DNA from: an uncultured Clostridia bacterium | GTDB lineage: Bacteria; Bacillota; Clostridia; Oscillospirales; CAG-272 | Direction of reading: 5' to 3' | DNA: 64,000 nucleotides | Assembly (NCBI GenBank): GCA_944381115.1 | Contig: CALWJV010000001.1 | Location: forward strand, 62,001-126,000 | Part shown: piece after piece, positions 56,007 through 64,000 of the stretch | Numbering within the stretch: position 1 is the first letter of the stretch | How the letters are laid out: each line of letters begins with the position of its first letter | Program-made: the position numbers and the translations under genes | Notes under the pieces: generated by a model | What the model saw: only the letters and a program-made list of their open reading frames with translations | Told to the model about the DNA's origin: nothing | The model's database searches: none

Positions 56007-59000
56007 TCATTCCTCTGTTTCTTCTTGAAATTCTTCTTCCTCTTCAGGCGCAACCATAACTTCTACATTACGGTAACATTCCATACCCGTACCTGCAGGT
56101 ATCAATTTACCTATTATAACATTTTCCTTGAGTCCGAGAAGGTTATCTGTTTTTCCTACGATTGCTGCCTCTGTAAGAACCCTTGTTGTTTCCTGGAATG
56201 ATGCTGCAGAAAGGAAAGATTCCGTTTTAAGAGAGGCCTTGGTAATACCGTTGAGAACAACAGATCCTTTTGGAAGGGTAAGTCCTTCCTCACCTGCATC
56301 CTGTTTTGCAATAATATCATCACATTTAAGTTTAAATTCGGATTTATCTACTTCGCTGCCCTGCATCATATCTGTGCTTCCGCTGTCGTCTATATGCATT
56401 TTTCTTGTCATCTGGCGAGCGATAACTTCAATGTGTTTATCATTTATATCAACGGACTGACTACGGTAAACTTTTTGTACCTCGCGTATGATATAGTCAA
56501 AAACTTCGTCTACTCCGCTTACTCTCATTATATCTGCGGGTGCCAGGCTTCCTTCTGTTATCGGCTTTCCTTTTGTAATTATGGATCCATCTTCAACAAT
56601 AATCTTTGAATTATAAGGAATGGTATAAGAAGCAAGCGTCTCATCGTTTTCATCAACTACACTTACGCTACGTGTTCTCTTGACTTCAATTATTTTAACT
56701 TTTCCCGTATACTCTGAAATTATTGCTGTCTTTTTGGGTCTGCGTGCTTCAAACAATTCTTCAACACGCGGAAGACCGTTTGTAATATTGGAACCCGCAA
56801 CACCTCCCGTATGGAATGTTCTCATGGTAAGCTGTGTACCGGGTTCTCCTATTGACTGTGCGGCAATTATGCCGACCGCCTCTCCGATATTGACCTTTTT
56901 TCCCGAAGCAAGATCTGATCCGTAACAATGTGCACATACGCCGTGAAGCGATTCGCACTCAAGTATACTTCTTATACATACTTCTTTGATTCCTTCTGAG
57001 GTTATCTTTTTTACTTCATCCTCTGTCATTAAAGTATTATCCGGAACAAGAACGTTTCCATTGTTGTCAAGAACATCTCCCTGAGTATATCTGCCAAGAA
57101 GTCGGTCTTCAAGTTTTTCTATAACCGATCCTTCGTCAACAATCTCAGATACAATTATACCTCTGTCTGTTCCGCAATCTTCCTGGCGTATTATAACATC
57201 CTGAGAAACGTCAACGAGACGTCGCGTAAGGTATCCTGAGTCTGCTGTACGCAGTGCGGTATCTGAAAGTGATTTACGTGCTCCGCGGGCAGCTATGAAA
57301 TATTCAAGTATTTTAAGTCCTTCACGGAAATTTGATTTTATAGGTAATTCCATTGTTTCGCCTGATGCTTTAAACATTAGTCCGCGCATACCTGCAAGTT
57401 GACGCATCTGAGTAATATTACCACGAGCTCCTGAGTCGCTCATCATCTTAATAGGATTGTATCTGTCAAAACGTTTTTGAAGAGCTTCGACAACTTCGTT
57501 TGTGGTCTTTTCCCAAATCCTTATTACGTTATTATAACGCTCATCTTCAGTAAGTTCTCCGTCCTCATATGCGATACGAATCTTCTCAACATCTTTTTCG
57601 GCTTCTGAAACAAGGGTATATTTTTCATCGGGAATTGTAACATCTGCAAAAGAAATTGATATACCACTTCTGGTCGAATACTTAAATCCCTGTGCCTTAA
57701 TTTCATCAAGAACTACTGCTGTTTCAGAGATAGTATGCTTTTTTATACAACTGTCGACTATTTTCCCCAAGACTTTTTTGGTAGCGGGGCAATTTATTTC
57801 AAGTTTGAGAAGATTTTCCGGCTTACTTCTGTCAACAAAACCCAGATCCTGAGGGATAGGTTTGTTGAATATCATACGTCCCAAAGTTGCATTTATAAAT
57901 CCGCTGTGTACTACACCGTTTATTTCTTTGCTTACACGGACCTTGATCGGAGCATGAAGTCCGAGTTCTCCGTTTTCATAAGCCATCACCGCTTCATCAA
58001 AATCTCTGTAAACATTTCCTTCGCCTGGCTCACCGGATTTATCTATTGTAAGATAAAATGATCCGAGAACCATATCTTGAGAAGGGACTGAGACTGCACG
58101 TCCGTCTGCGGGCTTTAAAAGATTGTTTGCAGAAAGCATAAGGAATCTTGCTTCTGCCTGTGCCTCAGAAGAAAGCGGTACGTGAACAGGCATCTGGTCT
58201 CCGTCAAAGTCCGCGTTGAACGCTGTACATACGAGAGGATGAAGTTTTATTGCCTTACCTTCAACCAAAATAGGCTCAAATGCCTGGACTGAAAGACGGT
58301 GGAGCGTCGGAGCACGGTTAAGAAGAACAGGATGCTCTTTGATAACTATTTCAAGAGCGTCCCAAACCTCAGGCATCACTCTCTCTACCTTTTTCTTTGC
58401 CTCTTTTATATTGGAGGCCTTCTGAGATTCCACAAGACGTTTCATAACAAACGGACGGAAAAGTTCAAGCGCCATTTCCTTAGGAAGGCCGCATTGATAT
58501 ATTTTAAGTTCCGGACCTACAACTATAACCGAACGTCCGGAATAGTCAACACGCTTACCGAGAAGATTCTGACGGAAACGTCCCTGTTTTCCGCGGAGTA
58601 TATCGGAAAGCGATTTAAGAGGACGGTTTGAAGAGCCTGTTACTCCCTTTCCGTGGTGACCGTTATCTATAAGTGCGTCGACCGCCTCCTGAAGCATTCT
58701 TTTTTCATTTTTTACTATAACATCAGGAGAGTCAAGGTTCATTAATTTTGACAAACGTTCATTTCTGTTTATAACACGCCTGTATAAATCGTTGAGGTCC
58801 GAGTTTGCGTATCTGCCGCCTTCCAACGGAACCATAGGTCTGATGTCCGGAGGGATGACGGGAATAACATCAAGGATCATCCATTCCGGCTTATTGTTTG
58901 ATTTGCGGAATGCCTCTACTATTGTAAGACGCTTTATTATCTTTGCTTTTTTTTGACCGGATGCTGTCTCTAATTCTGCCTTAAGCGATGCCGAAAGAGC

Positions 59001-59552
59001 ATCAAGATCGATTTTCTGAAGCAATTTTTTTATTGCTTCAGCACCCATTCCCACCTCAAAATCATTCTGATATTTGTTATAATATTCCTGATATTCACGG
59101 TCTGAAAGAAGTTGATTCTGCGTAAGCGGTGTTGTACCGGGATCAATAACTATATACTGGATAAAATAGAGTACTTTTTCAAGATGCCTTGGAGATATAT
59201 CAAGAAGCGTTCCTATACGTGACGGTATTGCTCTGAAATACCATATATGAGCTACAGGGGCTGCAAGTTCAATATGCCCCATTCGTTCCCGACGTACTTT
59301 CTTAGAGGTGACCTCAACTCCGCATTTTTCACATACTTTACCTGTATAGCGAACCCTCTTATACTTCCCACAATAACATTCATAATCCTTTGTAGGACCA
59401 AATATCTTTTCGCAAAAAAGTCCGTCTTTTTCCGCTTTTTGCGTACGGTAGTTTATTGTCTCTGCCTTTTTGACTTCACCGTATGACCATTTTCTCATCA
59501 TTTCCGGAGACGCAAGCCCTATTTTGATTGAATCAAAAATATTTCGTTCCAT
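56007..59552 (-). CDS. rpoC: RNA polymerase subunit beta-prime
   Basis: An 1181-residue beta-prime of typical Clostridial size. N-terminal zinc cluster in [20 protein letters not shown] (near 54-73), the active-site [14 protein letters not shown] (near 450), trigger-loop/bridge region [20 protein letters not shown], and a Glu-rich C-terminus. It lies 41 bp after rpoB, with GGAGG before the ATG; the two are cotranscribed. Confidence 0.99.
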   Translation of the reverse strand: MERNIFDSIKIGLASPEMMRKWSYGEVKKAETINYRTQKAEKDGLFCEKIFGPTKDYECYCGKYKRVRYTGKVCEKCGVEVTSKKVRRERMGHIELAAPVAHIWYFRAIPSRIGTLLDISPRHLEKVLYFIQYIVIDPGTTPLTQNQLLSDREYQEYYNKYQNDFEVGMGAEAIKKLLQKIDLDALSASLKAELETASGQKKAKIIKRLTIVEAFRKSNNKPEWMILDVIPVIPPDIRPMVPLEGGRYANSDLNDLYRRVINRNERLSKLMNLDSPDVIVKNEKRMLQEAVDALIDNGHHGKGVTGSSNRPLKSLSDILRGKQGRFRQNLLGKRVDYSGRSVIVVGPELKIYQCGLPKEMALELFRPFVMKRLVESQKASNIKEAKKKVERVMPEVWDALEIVIKEHPVLLNRAPTLHRLSVQAFEPILVEGKAIKLHPLVCTAFNADFDGDQMPVHVPLSSEAQAEARFLMLSANNLLKPADGRAVSVPSQDMVLGSFYLTIDKSGEPGEGNVYRDFDEAVMAYENGELGLHAPIKVRVSKEINGVVHSGFINATLGRMIFNKPIPQDLGFVDRSKPENLLKLEINCPATKKVLGKIVDSCIKKHTISETAVVLDEIKAQGFKYSTRSGISISFADVTIPDEKYTLVSEAEKDVEKIRIAYEDGELTEDERYNNVIRIWEKTTNEVVEALQKRFDRYNPIKMMSDSGARGNITQMRQLAGMRGLMFKASGETMELPIKSNFREGLKILEYFIAARGARKSLSDTALRTADSGYLTRRLVDVSQDVIIRQEDCGTDRGIIVSEIVDEGSVIEKLEDRLLGRYTQGDVLDNNGNVLVPDNTLMTEDEVKKITSEGIKEVCIRSILECESLHGVCAHCYGSDLASGKKVNIGEAVGIIAAQSIGEPGTQLTMRTFHTGGVAGSNITNGLPRVEELFEARRPKKTAIISEYTGKVKIIEVKRTRSVSVVDENDETLASYTIPYNSKIIVEDGSIITKGKPITEGSLAPADIMRVSGVDEVFDYIIREVQKVYRSQSVDINDKHIEVIARQMTRKMHIDDSGSTDMMQGSEVDKSEFKLKCDDIIAKQDAGEEGLTLPKGSVVLNGITKASLKTESFLSAASFQETTRVLTEAAIVGKTDNLLGLKENVIIGKLIPAGTGMECYRNVEVMVAPEEEEEFQEETEE

Positions 59553-59593
59553 CGTAAGCCTCCAATTTATTATTTTTATCAGCTGTATTTTGA

Positions 59594-62500
59594 TTATTCT
59601 TCATAACCCTTGCCTTCATCAAAATCAAACTCTTCGTCGCCGTCGGAGTTATCATAATTTTCTTCATCGTCAATGTAATCTGACGCGTCGTCATCTGCGT
59701 CAAGGTCATATCCTTCTTCGCTGAATCCGTTTGCAAGCAACTCACTTTGTTCTGCTACACTTCTTCCGATCTCTTCTTCGGTAAAGTATGAGTGCTGTTT
59801 TTTGCTTGGTTCAATTTCTGTTTCTGAAAGCGAAGAAAGTTCTATTTCCTCGCCGTCCGGATCCTGAACTCTTACTGAAAGTCCAAGCGCCTGAAGTTCT
59901 TTTACAAGAACTTTGAAAGATTCCGGAATACCCGGTGTTGGTATATTCTGACCTTTTACAATTGCTTCATAAGTTTTGGTACGTCCGTTTACATCATCGC
60001 TCTTAACAGTGAGGATTTCCTGTAAAGTATATGCCGCGCCGTAAGCCTCCAAAGCCCAAACTTCCATTTCTCCAAATCTTTGACCACCGCATTGAGCTTT
60101 TCCACCCAGAGGCTGCTGGGTAACAAGGGAGTATGGACCTGTTGCACGTGCATGAATCTTATCATCAACAAGATGGTGCAGCTTAAGGTAGTACATTATT
60201 CCGACTGTCGCCGCATGATCAAATGGCTGACCGGTTCTTCCGTCGTAAAGTATTGATTTTCCGTCGGCAAGTTTAAGGCGGCCGTTCGCTTTAAGCTCGG
60301 ATATTTTTTCCGGAGAAAGTTTTTCTTCATCTGTCAATTCTACAATTCCGGGTTCTCCGGTTTTTTCGTTGTCTTCTTCTTTATAAAGAATTTTTGTGGT
60401 AAGTGTTTTAAGGCAACCTTCGGAAATAAATTTATTCAAAAGTTCCGTATCTTTCTTTTCTTCCTCTGTAAGAAGTTTTGCTTTCGGAAGTCCGCTCAAA
60501 TCATCCATTACTACTTTTGAAATACCGCTTCCAGGGCAAACAGATTTTTCTATTTTATAAACAAATTTATTTTTTCTCACATCTGATACATCGGAAAGAT
60601 CGCGGTAAACATCATCGCTCGGTAAAAGATCCCTGTAAAGTCCCGAACGGATAATAAATTCTGTGATATCCTTTTCTTTAGCACCGTCAAACACCGGAGT
60701 CATTACTTTCCATCCGAGTCGTTTGGCAGAGATACCAAGGTGCATTTCAAGAACCTGTCCGATATTCATTCGGGAAGGAACGCCCATCGGGTTCAGAACT
60801 ATATCGAGCGGAGTTCCGTCTGCAAGAAACGGCATATCCTCAGGGGGAAGTATTCTTGAAACGACACCTTTATTACCGTGACGTCCCGCCATTTTATCCC
60901 CGACAGAAATCTTACGTTTCTGCGCAATATATACTCTTACAACTTTATTGACTCCAGCAGGAAGTTCATCCGAATTTTCTCTTGAAAATACTTTTACGTC
61001 AACAACTATTCCCGAGCCTCCGTGCGGCAAACGAAGCGATGTATCTCTTGTCTCTCTAGCCTTTTCGCCGAAAATTGCACGTAAAAGTCTTTCTTCAGGG
61101 GTAAGTTCCGTATCTCCTTTAGGAGTGATTTTACCTACTAATATATCACCTGAGTGAACTTCTGTACCTTTACGTATAATTCCATCTGCATTTAAATCTT
61201 TAAGCGCATCTTCACCGACATTATTTACTTCCCTTGTGATCTCTTCGTCCCCGAGTTTAGTATTTCTGGCTTCACAGGAATATTCTTCTATGTGGATAGA
61301 TGTATAAACGTCATCTCTTACAAGTTTTTCATTAAGAAGAACTGCGTCTTCGTAGTTATAACCTTCCCAAGTAAGGAATCCTATCAAAGCATTCTTTCCA
61401 AGAGAAATTTCGCCAAGAGACGTTGCAGGTCCGTCGGCAATTACTTCACCTTTTTTGACCTCATCGTTTACCTTTACTATCGGACGCTGATTTAGACATG
61501 TGCCCTGATTCGACCGTTTGAATTTTATAAGGCGGTATACGTCCTTCTGTCCCTCTTCGGTCCTTATAACAATTTCATCTGCGCTTACCTTTTCAACAAC
61601 ACCTTCATTTTTTGCACATACGACTACTCCGGAGTCTACCGCCGCCTTGTATTCCATACCTGTTGCTACTATCGGACTTTCGGTAATCATAAGCGGAACA
61701 GCCTGCTTTTGCATATTTGATCCCATAAGTGCTCGGGCGTTGTCATCGTTTTCAAGGAACGGAATCATCGCCGTGGCAACCGAAACGACCATTTTAGGCG
61801 ATACATCCATATATTCCGGTGTTGTGGCATCCATCTCTATGATTTCGGCACGATCGCGTCCGGTGACTCTTTTTTCAAGGAAAAAACCATTTTCATCGAC
61901 TGGGGTGTTTGCCTGAGCAATAACATAGTTATCTTCCGTATCGGCTGTCATATATTCTATTTTGTCAGTTACTCTCGCTTTCTTTTCACCGTTTACATCT
62001 ACAACTTCCACTTTACGGTATGGTGCCTCTATAAATCCGAATTCATTTATCTTTGCATAGGTTGAGAGATAGCAGATAAGACCTATATTAGGACCTTCCG
62101 GAGTTTCAATAGGACATATCCTTCCATAATGTGTGTAATGAACGTCACGAACTTCAAAAGACGCACGGTCACGGGAAAGTCCTCCGGGACCGAGAGCAGA
62201 CAAACGGCGTTTGTGAGTAAGTTCGGCAAGCGGGTTGTTCTGATCCATGAACTGCGATAGCGGAGAAGAACCGAAAAATTCTCTGATAGCAGTCACAATC
62301 GGTCGTATATTTATTACATTTTCAGGAGTAATGCTTTCGCTGTCCTGCGTGCCCATTTTTTCTTTGACGATCTTGTCCATTCTGGAAAAGCCTATACGCA
62401 TCTGATTTTGAAGAAGTTCTCCGACACAGCGTAAACGGCGGTTTCCGAGATGGTCAATATCATCGACATCGCCTATATCATAGGCAAGCCCTATCATATA

Positions 62501-63748
62501 GTTAATAGTTGCAAGTATATCATCGCGGGTTATATGCTTTGGAACAAGTTTTGCAATATTTTCCCTTGAAAGTTTTACAATGGTTTCCTTGTCATTTCCC
62601 GCTTCTTCACATATTTTCTGCAATTCTTCCGCTCTTACTTTACCGGTAATCCCAATTTGCGACAGATCCAAATTGAATACGGACGGGTATATCATTCCAT
62701 TTGAAAATACTCTGTATTCTTCTCCGTTTTCACGCACAAGATATACTTCGTTTACTCCCGCTGCTTCGATCGCCTCTGCTTTTTCATTTGTGAGTTTTTC
62801 GCCTGCTGCGGCAACGAACTCACCCGTATAAGAAGAAACTGCATCACGGCTGAGAACTTTACCTTTTATACGGTTTGCAAGACCGAGTTTTTTGTCAAAT
62901 TTATAACGTCCAACAGGTGCAAGGTCATAAAACCTCGGTTCAAAGAAAAATCTTGTAATGAGCATTTCCGCACTTTCGACTGTAGGAGGTTCTCCCGGAC
63001 GGAGTTTTTTGTAAAGTTCTTTAAGTGCCTCTTCTCTTTCGGATGTCTGGTTTGCGACAGCCTCTGCTGTAATACCGTCTTTATTAATTGTTGCATTTAT
63101 TCTTGAGTTATTTCCGAAAAGCTCTTTTATGTCATTATCTGTCTCAACTCCAAGCGCACGGATAAAGACAGTAACCGGCATTTTCCGATTTTTATCTATA
63201 CGCACATAAAAAACATCATTTACATCAGTTTCATATTCAAGCCACGCTCCTCTGTACGGAATAACGGTTGCACTAAACATCTTCTTTCCGCTTTTATCCA
63301 TCTGTGATTTGTAATAAACACCTGGAGAACGTACAATCTGAGAAACTATAACTCTTTCAGCACCATTAATAACAAATGTCCCGTTGTCAGTCATAAGCGG
63401 AAAATCGCACATAAAAAGCGATTTTTCGACAACCGAGCCTGTTTCTTTATTTAAAAGTCTTACCTTTACACGCATTGGTGCAGCGTAGTTTACGTCTCTT
63501 TCTTTACACTCCTCTATTGGATATTTCGGAGCCTCGTCTATTGAGAAATCTACGAACTCAATACAAAAATTTTCCGAATGGTCTTTAATCGGGGAAACAT
63601 CGCGGAGAACCTCTTGCATGCCTTCATTTAAAAACCATTGGTATGATTTCTTCTGTACATCAATAAGGTTTGGCATTTCGAGAGCTTCATCTATTTTCGC
63701 AAAACTTTTGCGTGTGATTCTGTTACTGATCTTTTGTTCCTTGATCAT
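59594..63748 (-). CDS. rpoB: RNA polymerase subunit beta
   Basis: A 1384-residue beta subunit, somewhat long, with an acidic extra C-terminal tail ([13 protein letters not shown]... DEEFDFDEG). Visible landmarks: [10 protein letters not shown] (fork region), the rifampicin-binding loop [20 protein letters not shown] (near 490) and [19 protein letters not shown], then [14 protein letters not shown] and the C-terminal [26 protein letters not shown] precedes the ATG. The window ends 252 bp upstream, before any rplL. Confidence 0.99.
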   Translation of the reverse strand: MIKEQKISNRITRKSFAKIDEALEMPNLIDVQKKSYQWFLNEGMQEVLRDVSPIKDHSENFCIEFVDFSIDEAPKYPIEECKERDVNYAAPMRVKVRLLNKETGSVVEKSLFMCDFPLMTDNGTFVINGAERVIVSQIVRSPGVYYKSQMDKSGKKMFSATVIPYRGAWLEYETDVNDVFYVRIDKNRKMPVTVFIRALGVETDNDIKELFGNNSRINATINKDGITAEAVANQTSEREEALKELYKKLRPGEPPTVESAEMLITRFFFEPRFYDLAPVGRYKFDKKLGLANRIKGKVLSRDAVSSYTGEFVAAAGEKLTNEKAEAIEAAGVNEVYLVRENGEEYRVFSNGMIYPSVFNLDLSQIGITGKVRAEELQKICEEAGNDKETIVKLSRENIAKLVPKHITRDDILATINYMIGLAYDIGDVDDIDHLGNRRLRCVGELLQNQMRIGFSRMDKIVKEKMGTQDSESITPENVINIRPIVTAIREFFGSSPLSQFMDQNNPLAELTHKRRLSALGPGGLSRDRASFEVRDVHYTHYGRICPIETPEGPNIGLICYLSTYAKINEFGFIEAPYRKVEVVDVNGEKKARVTDKIEYMTADTEDNYVIAQANTPVDENGFFLEKRVTGRDRAEIIEMDATTPEYMDVSPKMVVSVATAMIPFLENDDNARALMGSNMQKQAVPLMITESPIVATGMEYKAAVDSGVVVCAKNEGVVEKVSADEIVIRTEEGQKDVYRLIKFKRSNQGTCLNQRPIVKVNDEVKKGEVIADGPATSLGEISLGKNALIGFLTWEGYNYEDAVLLNEKLVRDDVYTSIHIEEYSCEARNTKLGDEEITREVNNVGEDALKDLNADGIIRKGTEVHSGDILVGKITPKGDTELTPEERLLRAIFGEKARETRDTSLRLPHGGSGIVVDVKVFSRENSDELPAGVNKVVRVYIAQKRKISVGDKMAGRHGNKGVVSRILPPEDMPFLADGTPLDIVLNPMGVPSRMNIGQVLEMHLGISAKRLGWKVMTPVFDGAKEKDITEFIIRSGLYRDLLPSDDVYRDLSDVSDVRKNKFVYKIEKSVCPGSGISKVVMDDLSGLPKAKLLTEEEKKDTELLNKFISEGCLKTLTTKILYKEEDNEKTGEPGIVELTDEEKLSPEKISELKANGRLKLADGKSILYDGRTGQPFDHAATVGIMYYLKLHHLVDDKIHARATGPYSLVTQQPLGGKAQCGGQRFGEMEVWALEAYGAAYTLQEILTVKSDDVNGRTKTYEAIVKGQNIPTPGIPESFKVLVKELQALGLSVRVQDPDGEEIELSSLSETEIEPSKKQHSYFTEEEIGRSVAEQSELLANGFSEEGYDLDADDDASDYIDDEENYDNSDGDEEFDFDEGKGYEE

Positions 63749-63867
63749 TATAGGCTTCCTCTCTGTTTTAAATTTGCAACTCTTATAACTCGAGTATAAA
63801 AATTAACAGACCGCCCTGAAAATTTAACGCAGCATACAAAAAGCAAGCAAAATATCTTTTCTTTTGT

Positions 63868-63957
63868 GCTACCCCTACGACAAAGCTGGTTACCGTCGAA
63901 TTATAAGCCACACCCACGCTACCCCTACGACAAGCTGGTTACCGTCGAATTATAAGC
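63868..63957. repeat. Near-perfect 41-bp direct repeat upstream of rpoB
   Basis: Two copies, 63868-63908 (41 bp) and 63918-63957 (40 bp), differ only by one A. Each begins GCTACCCCTACGACA and ends CGTCGAATTATAAGC, with 9 bp between. AAAATATCTTTT occurs both before the first copy and after the second, so the unit may be longer and continue past the window. The rest of the 63749-64000 stretch upstream of rpoB holds no gene. No similar copy elsewhere in the window was noticed. Confidence 0.85.
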
Positions 63958-64000
63958 TGCGCTGCATTTCGCCAAAAAAATATCTTTTTCACCTTTGTTT

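Overview
The window looks like a chromosomal segment of a low-GC Gram-positive bacterium of class Clostridia, plausibly an Oscillospiraceae/Ruminococcaceae-type gut lineage. The class-level call rests on AT-rich intergenic DNA, strong AGGAGG-type ribosome sites, T-box, SAM-I and FMN riboswitches, and the gene set rnj, cdaA, hemZ, recD2, comF, mecA, an EndoA-type mazF and an rpoB-rpoC-rpsL-rpsG-fusA-tuf block. I cannot place it below class with confidence. There are no rRNA genes, insertion sequences, phage genes or CRISPR arrays.

Layout. 1-5.6 kb: 5' end of ribF (cut by the window edge), a metallophosphoesterase coupled to an acyl-CoA ligase, a T-box leader in front of that ligase, a 52-aa small ORF, a serine hydrolase and SGNH hydrolase pair, and a tRNA-Thr/tRNA-Tyr operon with its own promoter and terminator. 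5.7-7.2 kb: nrdR and a solitary MazF-type RNase. 7.2-20.2 kb: a carbohydrate region with GH2 beta-galactosidase, a ThuA-like protein, two large unrecognised proteins (possible polysaccharide-processing enzymes), a decayed sugar-phosphate isomerase, and a stand-alone MsmX-type ATPase. RNase J with a structured leader and a cytidylate-kinase-like protein sit inside it. 20.4-23.4 kb: tex and rsuA. 23.6-26.9 kb: a Crp/Fnr regulator followed by a complete SBP-permease-ATPase importer. 26.9-31.6 kb: a CmpB-like membrane protein, family-4 uracil-DNA glycosylase, MecA adaptor, mgtE behind a long leader, an XRE regulator and a small Cys-rich membrane protein.

31.7-43.7 kb: housekeeping genes rpe, a nucleoside kinase, hemZ, dtd, recJ, a COG2509-type flavoprotein, cdaA with a 57-aa membrane ORF overlapping its stop, then ispD-ispF-rlmN on the other strand. 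43.8-51 kb: a hypothetical protein, comF-recD2, metK under a SAM-I riboswitch, a small export-family protein, and ribU under an FMN riboswitch. 51.2-63.8 kb: tuf, fusA, rpsG, rpsL under a clear sigma-A promoter, then rpoC and rpoB. The last 130 bases hold a near-perfect 41-bp direct repeat.

I did not find a cassette that is plainly a new defence or biosynthetic system. The best leads are regulatory and small-protein signals: a tRNA-sensing T-box in front of a fatty-acid-type CoA ligase instead of an aminoacyl-tRNA synthetase; a 57-aa membrane peptide in the place of CdaR beside the c-di-AMP cyclase; a consensus promoter, 5' hairpin and 32-codon leader ORF ahead of mgtE; a structured leader ahead of RNase J; and a Crp-family gene that seems to begin with AUA.
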